Positions 13,301 to 23,770 of a DNA stretch of 64,000 bases are shown in pieces (the stretch's first letter is position 1; each line of letters starts with the position of its first letter). This DNA comes from Mytilus californianus. Its lineage: Eukaryota > Mollusca > Bivalvia > Mytilida > Mytilidae. Location: contig NW_026262593.1 of the NCBI RefSeq assembly GCF_021869535.1, positions 72,544,822-72,608,821 of the forward strand, read 5' to 3'. The translations under genes and the position numbers were made by a program. Below the pieces are notes generated by a model that made no database searches, was not told the origin of the DNA, and saw only the letters and a list, made by a program, of their open reading frames with translations.

Positions 13301-16300
13301 AAATGTGTTTATTCAGTTGTGTTCACCCGAAATTATCACAGAAAAAATAATAGTTTCGTTTTTTAGCTACCTTCGATTTGGCCACAACGTGTAATCTGTC
13401 GTAATATGTTTTCATTTATTACCTAATCCTTCCCAAATTTGTCTATATGAATTATATAACATGTTATTGAAGGAACATACTTTGTTAATGGGGGCTCGTA
13501 TTACATGTTATCTAAACGAAAACAACTTGAAATATATGACATATTTGTGAAAACTATTTCTGTACCCTCAGATGCTGATGGATCCATTTTTAACTTTACA
13601 TATTCTTGTGTCTCTTTAATAGCTTCTAAGAGAAGTAATGCCCAGTTATCTTTTTTGCGTTTCACAGCCAGGAACATTTCTCGACACGCATCAGTTCTTC
13701 CTCTTGAGGACTGCATTGCTTCAATTGCTTCTTTATCACTTTGTTCAATACATCTATTTTTATATAAATGTGCACAAAGCTGCAAAGGCTCTAATATATC
13801 AACTAAATCTCCTGATAGGTAATTAATTATGAATTCAAAATATTCTTGACAAAACTTCCTCCCTCTGTCTGGATAAATGTTGCTAATAGGATCAACAAAT
13901 CTTTGATAACCTGAAATAACATTTACATCTGTTCAGTGGGAACAATAAACAGCCTGTTTTTCTTACTTGACTATTGAAATCTAATAACATTCTTCATTAT
14001 AAAAATAAGTAGTTGCAACAATATCAATATATATTATTCGTCATTGGGTCAATAAAGAGTATAAATCGTACTTTCGTTTTTATTTGACCGATAACACAAT
14101 TTGTTATGCATTTTTGTTATTCAATGTGTACTTATTTTGTGTTATATCTCGTCTCACTATTTTTAATATGTACCACCTTTGATAAGTATTTAGTATGACG
14201 ATAAATTTTCACTGCTGTTCTCGTACTATGAACAACAAATTTATTTATTTTGTAAAAACTATCTCCGTACTCCTGGCCATGGCGTTGTCAGTTTGTTTTG
14301 ATCTATGAGTTTGACTGTCCCTCTGGTATCTTTCGTCCCTCTTTTTTAACAACAAAATTATTATATTGAAAATTACTTGTGTACGTTACTTTATTTAACG
14401 GCATTTTTTCCTAGGTTAAAGTTGTCTTTTTGATATTGATACATCTTTTTTAATTATAATATGTCATACACGTATATCGAGTTAAGCCATTTCAATTGAT
14501 AACTTATTGTTCGTCTTTTTATGTTGTAATGTTATACCACTGTTTCAGGTTAGGGTTAAGGTTGACGCCTGTTAAAACGTTTAAACCCGCTGCATTTTTC
14601 ATGCATTTTTCATGCACCTGTCCTAAGTCAGGAGCCTGTTGTTCAGTGATTTTGTCCAAGGTTATAGTTGTCTTTTTGACATTGTGTCATAGATCAAATT
14701 TATTCGTTCAATGTATGTTTACTTGTTTTTGTTAATATGTCTTTTTGATTGAATTAAGTCATTTCAATTGATATTTTATAGTGTATCTTTCTATGTTGTA
14801 ATGTTACACTACTATTTCAGGTTAGAGTGAAGGTTGGCGCCTGTTAAAACGTTTAAACCCGCTGCATTTGTTTGCACCTGTCTTAAGTCAGGAACCTGTT
14901 TCAGTGGTTGTCGTTATTTGATGTGGTTATTAAGTGTTTCTCGTTTCTCGTTTTTATATAGATTAGACCGTTGGTTTTCCTGTTTGAATTATGTTTCACA
15001 AGTCATTTTGGGTCCCTTGATAGCTTGCTGTTCGGTGTGAGCCAAGGCTCCGTGTTGAAGGCCGTACTTTGACCTATAATTGTTTTTTTACACATTGTGA
15101 CTTTGATGGAGAGTTGTATCATTGGCATTCATACCACATCTTCTTATTTCTATATAGAATAGAATAAGAGTTGTCATGAAAGGACACTTTCATCATGATA
15201 TGTTTGATTATATATTTCAGTTGTGGACATAATATTTTTCCTTGATTTATTTATGTTTTTGCTTTGACAACTTATTTTACTATAGTCTACCAAATACGCC
15301 TTACCTTAATCGGATAAAGCCAATATGAACTTTGGAAGAAGGTCACTTCTTTCGGTTATTTTCTTAAGCAATTTATCGGACGCTTCTTTCCTGTTGATTT
15401 TATCAAGCTCGCATACTTCGTCGATGAAGTCCTCTATAAACGCAAGACAAAACTTTTAAAAGACACAATCATAACAGTGACACAATTGAAGAAACATATA
15501 TGGCGTACATGTAGCTCTATTCATAACATATATTAACTTAATTTTTAGGTTATTAAATTGAAAAGGTAACATAATAGTAATATATTGTTTAGTTGTCACG
15601 ATAACAATTCAAAGAATCTGCCTCGAGAAAGTGTTGTTTTATCTTTTATCTTTGATGAAACAACGTTCTTATTTTGAAAACTGCAGTAACATCCGTATGG
15701 ACAGATCAATATATTTTTGATGAGGAAGCACAAAGATCATTTGTAACAATTGATTTTGCCAGAAATAAATGTGCATACAGAGAGAACTAACGTTTAATGT
15801 TATTGTTATTTGGAGATTTACCCATTATAGATACAAGAATTAAAATTGTGAACGCCAGACGCGCGTTTCGTCAACAAAAGACATATCAGTCACGCTTGAA
15901 TCAAAAAATAAAAAAAGGTGAAGGAGACACATTGATATATCTAAAGCGTATCAACTAGCAAAAAGACAGACAATACCAACGAACCCTCTCATCATGTGAC
16001 TGACGTACCATTGCAGAATAATAGTCACCACTTAATAGAGGATTAAACTATTTACTAGGGGTACAAATAACTCTTATGGTGGCACAGGAAGAGTAGTTTG
16101 AAAGTATATTGAAATGATAATATTAATAATATCTGCGGTTAAAAACGTCAGATTACATTAAGTAACACGTGTCAAAGAGCCTTTATTCATGTAACAAGTG
16201 CTATTTCAAAATGAATAGACTTGATTTGTAATATTATCATATATTTTCTTGTTGAAATCTTAAGAATGAATTAGGCACCTAAGTTTCCAACTTGCTTTTA

Positions 16301-19300
16301 AATTTTGCGCTGTGAATCGTTCCTGATAAAGGCAAATCCAAAAAAGGACTTTAAGCGTTTATTAATTTGTTTCAATTTATTTGAATTCTTTGACAATATA
16401 AACTTTTTTAGTACTTGTATCGTCTTTAATATTAATAATAATACCTTTTCTTAAGTAGCCAAAAAGTAAAAAAAAAAAAAAAAACTGCATTTGTTTTTTA
16501 CAATTCTTTTTTATAAGATCGATGAAGTAATTGCCATTTGGATAATTATTTACAAGGATGTTACGAAACAGATTATATGAAATTTTCCAACCGAATGAAA
16601 TGACATCTGTATAATTAAACAAATATACAATGGATGTAAAACAATTACACAAAATTTTAAACTACCCGACAGTAAAGATATATCGAGGCTATAACTAATT
16701 CACAGGCTTTATACTATTTACTATTATCTAGATTGCAACAGACAATTTGTGGAATCTTATTTTTTTAAGTTATCTTTCGACTTTATGGGAGCCAAATCAT
16801 AAAGGTCATTCTTACCGTAAAACGTATCATTACCCACACCTTACCTAAATCCCACATTAACTCTGATCACAAAAAACAAGCTCTTACTTAACCCTTACTT
16901 AGATTTCAAATTTAACCTTATAGTAGATGGTTTCTTAAGGTTAAAAAAATCAACATCTGAATGCTAAAAAATGAATTACAATGGCTGTAAAAACGATTAC
17001 CCAAAAAGTCGCAATCATCAAACAGAACAGAAATAGATCGAGGTACAACAATCTGTTAAAATTATAAAAAAAATATTGTAACAGGTCATTACTGAAAAGG
17101 TGCGTTTTATTATTTCCCATTGCCTAAAATCCATCAGACAATTTGCGAATCCCATTTCGTTTAGTCATCTGTCTATCAGATAGTGGATTTAAAAAACAAA
17201 ACAAAAAACAATTACACGACAGGTGCCAGGTGAAGTACATGATACCTCCTGACACGTTCGGAGAACATGATGGTTGCTTTTTTTTTTGGTTTTTATATCT
17301 AACGTCATGTTGTGTTTTGTTTACTGTTTTGTTGTCGTTTATCTTTTTTGCCAAGGCATTGTCAGTTAATTTTCGACTAATGAGTTATGAATATCCATGT
17401 GGTATCTTTTAATTCAGACATGTTAATATCCGACTGTAAATGACAACGTTACCCATCCATTACAACTGTTCTTGATTCATTCTGACTGAAAGTAATTTGT
17501 TTCTTAGTTTTCTGATGAAGTAAAATCCTTCCCTTGATCGCCTTTCTGACCTCTCTTTGTTTGTTGTAAACGACCAAAAGTTAACATCAGGCAGTCAGAA
17601 CATATATTAAATATTTTGGAATCTAATTTTCTTAGAAAAATTTAATAAGAAGACTACGTACAAACTAATGCGCTTCCATAATAAGGTACATTATTACTAA
17701 TTATTTATGAGAAAGTTCATGTTGCTATTTCAAGATCTCTCATAGAAGATAAGAAAGTTCGACTACGAAACATATGTAAAATTCATATAGCTTGCATATT
17801 CCGTTACTTAGTTTAATTACGGCTTTTTTTTTTTTTTTTATGTTCAACGATACTTCTTTGCAGATGTTGGTATTCTGGGCAACTGTACAAGCTTCAATAA
17901 AAGTCTGATTTACCAGTTCATTCGAGATTTTCCATACCCCTTCCCGGGATTTCATCAAATGACCCGTTTTTATCCATATTCTAGTGCCATGAGACTTTCA
18001 ATGTCTAAATGCTAAAATATCCTCTGAAAAACGGCAAATTCTAAATTCTTTCACGACAGGAAGTTCGATAATTTGCCTTCAATCTAATAATCTACCGCTA
18101 TCAAAACATAATTTTGACACTCTTTTGATTGAAAGGCAATAACATTTCGCTAATTATCTCGTTAATTGTACCCAATAAATGTTGGAGCCGGTGAATTTTA
18201 TGTTCTGATTTATAGAATTTGCTGTTTGGTCCTATTAAAATCATTTTAAACTAATATGTTGTGATGTTACACTATTCTTTCAGGTTAGGGTGAAGGTTGG
18301 CGCCTATTAGAACGTTTAAACACTCTGCATTTGTTTGTACCTGTCCTAAGTCAGGAACCTGGTGTTCAGTGGTTGTCATTTGTTGATGTGGTTCATAAGT
18401 GTTTCTTGTTTGTCGTTTTTTATATAGATTAGACCGTTTGTTTTCCTGTTTGAATGGTTTTACACTAGTCATTTTTGGGGCCCTCTATAGCTTGCTGTTC
18501 GGTGTAACCCAAAGCTCCGTATTGAAGGCCGTACTTTGACTTATAATTGTTTACTTTTTACAACCTTGTGACATGGATGGAGAGTTGTCTCATTGGCACT
18601 CATACCACATCTTCTTATTTCTATGAACATCTTTATACATATCTGTTGCAGAGATACAAGTCCCTTTAAATCGACGAGGTCTACAAATGTGCACAGAATG
18701 TAAACAGTCACTTCTTCTTTCTCAGTATATTCCTCCTGTGTATAGGAACACATTAGCTATAGCTGATTCCTTATCATAGTTGGTGTTTATAAAATTCATT
18801 AATAAAAAAAAATAGTGTCGATGAAACAATTAGAGGGAATTGTTTATATTGATATTTTATATAAAATTAATAATAAGATACTTGACACGTACTTGACACG
18901 TAAAAATGCAGTTAAATGAAAATAAAATGTTAAATAATGTTCAGCAAATACGTTTACTTGTAGGAAACTTGTATATGTTATTGAATATCAAAACAAATTC
19001 TTCTATATACTGAAATTCAAGCGAAAAAAGTTCCTACGCGTTATGAACCGACCTTTCTTCCTCAATGCAGGCCATGACCTGCATTTTCATTTTCTGAGGT
19101 TAACATTATTTCTGGCAACATTAAGGAATGCTCATTCTTGGCCATGATTGTAGGAAAATTCCTTTTACGAATTATCAATGATCGGGCAAAACAAAATGTC
19201 CCATTATCAGCTTTTGGATGATAAATTACTTAGTATATAGCCATATGTTACATGGATGCACACAAGTCGTTAACCAAGAGTCTTTTTAAAAAGAAAGGTC

Positions 19301-19686
19301 TTTGAACTATTAAAATGTCTAACAAAGTTTGGCACTTACATTGATAAGAAACAACCGCAATAAATAAGAATTATACTAGAGTCATGTCAGGACCTTTGTA
19401 CTGTCATTCAATTATTTATAACGTCAGGTTGTCGAGCACGCTTGGGGTACTAATTTTTAATGAGCTTAAAACATGTTCATGCTCTTCATAAACGATGATA
19501 TTTTTGCACATTGTAAAATTCAACAGAAATTAACTTGCTTACAAGAAGAATCAAATCAGAGTTTGAAGTTGTATATTTAGAGGTACCTTCCAGTCCTTGT
19601 ATGTTGAATATAACATCTGTTGGTTTCAAGAATTTTAAAACTTCCGACCTCATTAAACAAACTCGGTCTATCTGTGATTCAGACAT
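9513..19686 (-). CDS. Tandem-CARD / beta-propeller gene (4 coding exons, in-frame TAA in exon 2)
   Basis: Proposed join, 5' to 3' on the minus strand: 19587-19686, 15305-15433, 13566-13910, 9513-10315, giving 1377 nt (458 codons plus TGA). All three junctions are phase 1 with GT-AG ends. Residues 1-90 resemble a RIG-I/MDA5-type first CARD (DVIFNIQGLEE, then LPKFILALSD and GYQRF); about 97-180 a second CARD (DNWALLLLEAIKET is the helix-5/6 signature); 193-458 an NHL/TRIM-like propeller. CARDs recruit partners by homotypic contact; the propeller is expected to bind RNA or protein. No RING, B-box, helicase or signal peptide is seen. Codon 76 is TAA (15306-15308), so as read the full protein cannot be made. 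Either this is a nonsense allele or pseudogene, or it yields a 75-residue CARD-only product. The acceptor-like tttttcag just before the ATG suggests an upstream 5'UTR exon. Confidence 0.6.
10505..10830 (-). repeat. Dispersed repeat family D (longest copy)
   Basis: Shares the order aagtcgaaaatatactgacaa, ccaacagacaaacaac-like, acatagaaaactgaagactg, ttcacatgtggaacccgtcg and cggtaggtcacattcgt with 50610-50850, and parts with 37080-37280, 32650-32790, 17210-17410, 14270-14345, 23040-23350 and 48140-48300. The strand given is arbitrary. It lies in intron 3 of the CARD gene. The open frame across it is repeat-derived. Confidence 0.75.
10980..11330. repeat. Dispersed mussel repeat (family B, long copy)
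   Basis: Starts with acaatggaaactgggaatgt and caacccgaccaaagagcag, continues with gccaccaatgggtcttcaac and ends near ggcgcaaaaatgcggcggag and ctcccccta-tacctctag. I recognise this block as very common in mussel genomes. Shorter copies of its head are at 25750-25815 and, inverted, at 55120-55180. It lies in intron 3 of the CARD gene. Confidence 0.7.
11331..12535. other. Intron 3 of CARD gene, nothing recognised
   Basis: AT-rich intronic sequence between the second-CARD exon and the propeller exon. I saw no additional exon with phase-1 ends. A linker exon like that of the HEPN gene (35882-35983) was looked for and not found. Confidence 0.4.
12536..12700. repeat. Cluster of short CACGTG-centred palindromic repeats
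   Basis: Within about 150 bp there are three ttcacgtga blocks (near 12557, 12583 and 12609), several relatives (ttcatgtga, ttcacgtac, aacgtgaa), and a perfect 18-bp palindrome gagattcatgtgaatctc. CACGTG is the core E-box for bHLH factors such as Myc/Max and CLOCK. The density looks like a short degenerate satellite as much as a regulatory element. It is intronic in the CARD gene. Confidence 0.65.
12701..13565. other. Intron 3 of CARD gene, 5' part, nothing recognised
   Basis: AT-rich. A 73-codon open frame at 13034-13255 on the opposite strand has no recognisable domain and is not called a gene. Confidence 0.4.
13566..13910 (-). CDS. Exon 3 of CARD gene: second CARD domain
   Basis: The acceptor gttatttcag ends at 13911 and the donor gtacag starts at 13565. 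The exon is 345 nt, phase 1 at both ends, coding residues 78-191. Helical segments typical of a CARD are visible: RGRKFCQEYFEFIINYL, SGDLVDILEPLQLCAHLY, QSDKEAIEAMQ, RTDACREMFLAV and KDNWALLLLEAIKET. The W-A-L-L-L-L-E-A pattern near the end is shared with RIG-I-like receptor CARDs. The opening GYQRFVDPI should form the last helix of the first CARD, so the domain boundary lies inside the exon. Apparent starts at 13785 are not ATG. Confidence 0.75.
13911..14260. other. Intron 2 of CARD gene, nothing recognised
   Basis: AT-rich intronic sequence directly upstream of the second-CARD exon, without recognisable repeats. Confidence 0.4.
14265..14350 (+). repeat. Family D fragment
   Basis: Contains ccatggcgttgtcagtttg, gagtttgactgtccctctg and gtatctttcgtccctc, which match the reverse complement of the family D ends at 10505-10570 and 50630-50690. 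Intronic. Confidence 0.6.
14480..15160 (+). repeat. Family C mussel repeat, tandem partial plus near-complete copy
   Basis: Two copies of the same head (aagccatttcaattgat, ggttagggt-like, cgcctgttaaaacgtttaaa, cacctgtcctaagtcagga) start near 14484 and 14755. The second runs on to the usual tail (gtgagccaaggctccgtgtt, ggccgtactttgacctata, gatggagagttgt, accacatcttctta). Head-to-tail arrangement suggests nested insertion or local duplication. Intron 2 of the CARD gene. Confidence 0.85.
15305..15433 (-). CDS. Exon 2 of CARD gene: second half of first CARD, ends in an in-frame TAA
   Basis: The acceptor gcgtttatag ends at 15434; the donor context AAG|gtaagg is strong. The exon is 129 nt, phase 1 at both ends. 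It codes EDFIDEVCELDKINRKE and then KKITERSDLLPKFILALSD, the helix 3-6 region of a CARD (compare the GWFRGFLDAL region of RIG-I). The frame joins exon 1 as GLE-E-D and should join exon 3 as ALSD-x-GYQRF, but x is TAA at 15306-15308. No other donor within the last codons avoids the stop. This could be a true nonsense mutation, a sequencing error, or a deliberate short CARD-only isoform. Confidence 0.65.
15434..17205. other. Intron 1 of CARD gene, 3' half; one repeat fragment
   Basis: Mostly AT-rich without recognisable content. At about 15855-15910 a piece with gaacgccagacgcgcgtttc and caaaagacatatcagt is a fragment of a mussel repeat (family G). An inverted relative is at about 53880-53990. 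A 20-base poly-A tract lies near 16468. Confidence 0.5.
17206..17415 (+). repeat. Family D fragment
   Basis: Contains caggtgaagtacatgatacc, cgtcatgttgtgttttgttt, gccaaggcattgtcagtt and tatccatgtggtatctttt, corresponding to the reverse complement of the family D body. Open frames here on both strands are repeat-derived. Intronic. Confidence 0.6.
17416..18255. other. Intron 1 of CARD gene, nothing recognised
   Basis: AT-rich with a poly-T tract at about 17826-17840. No exon or recognisable repeat. Confidence 0.4.
18256..18630 (+). repeat. Family C mussel repeat, near-complete copy
   Basis: Begins near aatatgttgtgatgttacac and ggttagggtgaaggttggcg. It carries gtcctaagtcaggaacctgg, tatatagattagaccgtttg, gcttgctgttcggtgtaacc and ggccgtactttgacttataa, and ends with tctcattggcactcatacca and catcttcttatttcta. 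Colinear with 14755-15160 and 51660-52065. Intron 1 of the CARD gene. Confidence 0.85.
18631..19586. other. Intron 1 of CARD gene, 5' part, nothing recognised
   Basis: AT-rich. A short direct repeat, acttgacacgtacttgacacg, lies near 18880. No exon was recognised. Confidence 0.4.
19587..19686 (-). CDS. Exon 1 of CARD gene: start codon and first half of first CARD
   Basis: ATG at 19684-19686, 33 codons plus one base, then donor GAAG|gtacct. The peptide starts MSESQIDRVC and continues to DVIFNIQGLE, like helices 1-2 of a RIG-I-like receptor first CARD. Three bases upstream of the ATG is tttttcag, a good acceptor, so a 5'UTR exon probably lies further upstream (above 19690) and was not located. 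Confidence 0.65.
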
Positions 19687-19689
19687 ACT

Positions 19690-20365
19690 CTGAAAAACAT
19701 ATTAACAATAAAAACACCTTTAAATGATTTTTTTTAAAAGACAGGAATAAGAAACTTTGCTCATTATTAATTTACTTCTCTTGTTGTTTTTTTTTTCACA
19801 TTATGTTAAAACATGAGTTAACGGTTCAAACTTTACAGAACCACAACACATCAATTTGAAAATTAACTCTAAAATAATAAGAATTTCGTTAACAATTACG
19901 CAAGAGCACGGGTAAAAGAAAAGAGGCTTAACTCGACTCTCTGTCAGAATGGGTTAAAACAATTATGTCGTTCATACAGCGTAAAATCCACAAGTTGAAA
20001 AACTGTGTTAATGTATACAGACAAAGCACATCAGCAAAAATGAAAGATAAGAAACAAAAAAGTAACACAATGGCGGGATGCATAAATACCGAGCCACGCG
20101 AAAAGGATATTACCAAAAATGGACTAAACAGTAAAGGTTAAAAATATACAAAGACAAATAAAAAGAACATAATAACACGTAATTAAGATGCTAAACAACG
20201 TCAATACCCAGAATCTTTACTTCAAGACCATGTATTATTTGTGAAGTTGATACGGAATATTCATTCAACAAGGTTTTGATATCTTACGATGAAAATTTTT
20301 CGAAAAAAGACAAGACGTTCTATCACATAACTTTGGGTCATCAAATTTCTGCCACGACACTGGTG
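19690..20365. other. 5' flank of CARD gene, nothing firmly recognised
   Basis: Expected to hold the 5'UTR exon and/or promoter of the CARD gene. No TATA-like box or CpG-rich patch stands out. A piece at 20000-20110 (atcagcaaaaatgaaagata, cacaatggcgggatgcataa) may be repeat-derived. Confidence 0.3.
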
Positions 20366-20369
20366 ACGT

Positions 20370-21360
20370 TTTATAAAGTCTGAGTAGCAGCTGCAAGCTC
20401 TTGATTACCGAATGAGTTGGGAAAGTTATATCCCATATGCTTGTGAAGTTAGTTTATTGCTGCTAAGGTGGAGAAAATTTATAATTTCAAAATTAAAATC
20501 GTCTCGTTTGTCATAGATTCTGGTACTGAAATGACTTCTGATGTCAAATTCGAGGTAAAAGTCTAAAAATGAGGCGGAGGAAGCCGTGTCTGTTGTTTCT
20601 TTAATTTCTAGTTCTGGGAAATATATTAATGGAGCCCAATCAAAAAAGTTTGGATTGTTAATGAAAATAACATTATCAATAGACTTGAAGGTGAAATTAA
20701 GTGATCTGGCTTCTTTGATCTTCTTGTCTGAAGGAACTTCGAATCATATATAAAAAAAGAGGTCAACAAGAAAATCCCCACAGTTCGTTCCCTTAAAAAG
20801 GCCGACAATTTGTCGAAAAAGTCTCCAAATTCAACAAATATGTTGTCAATAAGAAACTTCAGCATACTGATCACTTGTTCCTCTTTGTAGTATGTTTTAT
20901 CTTTTTTTTTCAGTGTTAACAAAATCTGTCGTATGGTATCCCAAAGCAATAAATGTATAGCATAGGCTACCATTTTTATAATGAAAAGCATTCTGGATTA
21001 TTTCTTTTAGACAATTTTTCAATTTCACGTGGGGAATAGTGGAATAAAGGGTAGAAAAATCAAAGGTTTACATATAATTAATTTCAGAGAATGATCGAAA
21101 TTTGAAATTATTTAGAAGTTCTTTCGTTTTTTAAAATCCACATATGGGTAATACCACTACGCGAGTAAACAGTTTCACGGTATTTTTGAAGACCTTCTTT
21201 CACTGCGGACAACATATTTGTCAATCTAATGGACAATTCCTTTGTAGAACATGCAAATGACCCGGCAATTTACCAATGTTTGTACGGAATTGTGTGAAGC
21301 TTACGTATCTCATGCATCCAAAACAATGAAGGTCCTCATATTTGCTATTCAATGTAATGT
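20370..21360 (-). mobile_element. Penelope-like element reverse transcriptase, decayed fragment
   Basis: Minus-strand translation, with frame breaks, gives FDFSTLYSTIPHVKLKNCL near 21060-21000 (the STLYxTxPH motif), FLIDNIFVEFGDFF near 20850, pieces equivalent to an NLTFKSIDNVIFINNPNF region near 20700-20650, YFPELEIKET near 20610, and YDKRDDFNFEI near 20500. The order equals that of the fragment at 8400-8990, of which this is a longer relative. There is no intact frame, so no activity is expected. Assignment to Penelope-like RT is by motif recognition. Confidence 0.7.
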
Positions 21361-22400
21361 TCATTGAAGCCGTGAACGACTTGTGATTCGCCAAAATCTC
21401 ATCTTTATCAAACGTTTTTGCGTGTGGGGTTACTTGAGTGCTAATGTATTCCCAATTCTTTTACATGACACTCATAGTAGTACGATTAACATACAAAAAC
21501 AATATTTTATGAAGCTTTATCCGAAGGCATACAACATATTTATCGTGAAGAGATATTTTACATTTCACAGCTTCTTTGTCTCTGAATACGGACTTAGTCA
21601 TTCATTTATACAATTTTTAACTTTTGGATTCGACGTTTTATCAGAGACCTGATAGATTTAACCCATTCTGACAAAAGATTCAGTAATGACATGGACAGAT
21701 GATCAGAAACAGTCAAAAGTCATAGTTGCTTATAGTTGAATAATTTAGGTGCAATTATTTTGGTGTAACTGCTTAATAGGAACAGAATGATTTCAAAAAT
21801 AAAGTGGAATAAATTTAGATGTTACCTCTTTGTGATAAAGAAAGTTGCTGTTGTTGAAATATCAATTCTTTAATTAGAAAATTGAAGTGGAAGGAATTTC
21901 CTATTTTCATTATGTAATGGTTCCGATCTTACTGGTTTAAAAAGACGAAAAAGAGCTACGTCACAAATTATACTGACCAGTCTGTATGTTGGACAAAACA
22001 TATTTATGCATCCCTTTTCAAGTGCATAATGTTATCTGGTGCGGATGTGTCCAGATGTGCGATTCGGATGCAAAAGGTTTTTACAGTATTACTTTCATTT
22101 TGTTTACCCTCGTCTTTAATTTTTACTTAATTTGAACTTTATAGGGAAAGTATATACTATAAACTGTTAGTACTATCAACTACAAAACACTTTTGTTGGC
22201 GTCCTTGTTAAATTTACTATCAAATACTAAAACAAATTGTTCGCGTCTTTTCAAATCAACTATTAAATACTTAACAAATCATGTTTGCGTCTTTGTTAGA
22301 ATTATTTCTCTGTTGTTTTTCTTTTCTTTTTTTTTTTTTTTTAGTTGTATTGTATGTCTGTGATAAATGGTAACACATTATTTTGCTACTGGATCCCAAT
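21361..22400. other. Non-coding, nothing recognised
   Basis: AT-rich spacer with a poly-T tract near 22328-22342 and short diverged repeats of the type tcaaatactaaaacaaattg around 22180-22300. An 89-codon frame at 21383-21652 (+) has no recognisable domain and overlaps the upstream flank of the Penelope-like fragment. Confidence 0.4.
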
Positions 22401-22404
22401 TATT

Positions 22405-22530
22405 GTCTCATTATATATAAAAAGAAGATGTGGTATGATAACCAATGAGACCACTCTGCACACGAGACCAAATGACACAGAAATTAACGACAAGAGGTCA
22501 CAATACGGCCTTCAATAAAGGAATCGATGT
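22405..22530 (-). repeat. Family C 3' end, inverted fragment
   Basis: aaagaagatgtggtatgata, accaatgagaccactctgca and tacggccttcaataaag are the reverse complement of the family C tail. Confidence 0.75.
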
Positions 22531-23039
22531 TATCAATATCAACATATTATGACTGCTTGGGTTGCTCATCCAATTTTGTAAATATATGGGAACTATAAAT
22601 AACTGGTATACAAGTGGAAGGTCAACCTAGCTATAAGATATTGTTTAATCTACTATTTTCTGAAGAAAATGCATGTTTTAAATCAGGAGTATAACAGTTA
22701 TTTTCTATTCGTTCTGTTGGTTGATGCAGTCTAACTTTTGATTTTGTCAGTTTTTATGGAGTTCCCCCTATTTTCATGTACCATGGAGTTATGTATTTTT
22801 ATTTTTTTCATATATGTTAATTTATTAATAGATCTTTTTGTTTTTAAATAAATGGAAATACAAAATGAGAAAAAAATGCGACATAGTAAATCATTCATTA
22901 ATTACAGCTTTGAATGATACATTTTCATATTACATACTTCAATGCTGATTAGGACACAATTCTTGTGTTGCATAAATCCATGACTGAGAAAGACATTTTA
23001 TATGTACAAGAGATTTGATTCGTCCACAAAACACTACAT
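22531..23039. other. Non-coding, nothing recognised
   Basis: AT-rich spacer. At 22690-22790 a block with tattcgttctgttggttgat and gttatgtattttt is loosely similar to the inverted family A type of 24820-24940, too diverged to call. Confidence 0.3.
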
Positions 23040-23355
23040 AAAAAGCTAAATGAACCATATCATAAACCCGGGTGATATCAAATGCTCTCGGATGGAAGGC
23101 AGATCTTGCTTCACATGTCACATCAGTCTTTTGGTTGAGGTTAATAACGCATTCAATGATATCATAATCAGCGGAAAGAGGAGGGGATTATGGTTACGAC
23201 AATTGATACATTTCCGTTGTCATCTGTGTCAAAGGTATTCGATAACGATCGACAAAAATCCCTATGGCGTCCGTGTAATATAAGAAGGGAGAATTTCAAT
23301 TTTACCACCATACATGTACACCCTTCGTTCAAAAGCTTCCTTGAAAGCAGCAACT
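23040..23355 (+). repeat. Family D fragment
   Basis: Contains agatcttgcttcacatgtca, ggggattatggttacgacaa, gatcgacaaaaatccctatggcgtcc and ttcaaaagcttccttgaaag. The beginning matches 50805-50830, and the rest is the downstream body seen inverted at 2455-2640. Open frames here belong to the repeat. Confidence 0.65.
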
Positions 23356-23364
23356 CTTTTTTAG

Positions 23365-23770
23365 GATTGAGAGCGGACCTCAGTGGCCGAGTGGTCTAAG
23401 TAGTTGATCTGCTCTAACATTTGCTTGTCAACACCGGGGCTGTGAGTTCTAACCCCACAAACGGCAGATGCGTTCTACTAAAGTTTTGATTGACAAGGAT
23501 TGAGAGGGGACGTCGGTGGCCGAATGGTCTAAGTAGTTGATCTACTCTGAAATTTGCTTTTCTACACTGGCGTTGTGAGTTCTAACCCCACAAGCGACAG
23601 ATGCGTTCTACTTAAGTTTTAATTGACTACGGAAGGTCGGTTGTTCTTTCCGTGGGCACCAGATTTCCAGTTTTTAATTTAACCTCTCAATGTGAGCACC
23701 ATGAAAACTACCGTCTTTACTTTAACCTGTCAATGAGAGCACGCTACTATGAAACCACCGTTGCATTTTC
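23365..23770 (+). repeat. tRNA-derived SINE, head-to-tail dimer
   Basis: Two copies of about 135 bp of tRNA-like head start near 23365 and 23500. Each has a box-A-like tggccgagtggtctaagtag (second copy tggccgaatgg) and a box-B-like gagttctaaccccacaa. The second copy continues into a tail with actacggaaggtcggttgtt and ctttccgtgggcacca. Box B deviates from GGTTCGANTCC, there is no plausible cloverleaf end or anticodon arm, and the layout matches bivalve tRNA-derived SINEs, so this is not a functional tRNA gene. Confidence 0.8.

Noticed and set aside
13501-13785. Stand-alone 94-codon gene at the second CARD
   Set aside because: Its apparent start is TTG, the frame continues upstream to a good acceptor, and its end runs past a good donor, so it is part of an exon.
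16377-16652. 91-codon minus-strand frame with a poly-Phe stretch
   Set aside because: The Phe stretch derives from a poly-A tract near 16468, and there is no domain or splice context.
20626-20991. 121-codon minus-strand frame as a host gene
   Set aside because: It is a single readable piece of the decayed Penelope-like RT and contains the FVEFG motif out of frame with its neighbours.
23365-23640. Possible tRNA-Leu/Ser genes
   Set aside because: A- and B-box-like motifs are present, but box B is off consensus, no cloverleaf closes, and the unit is dimeric with a SINE-type tail.
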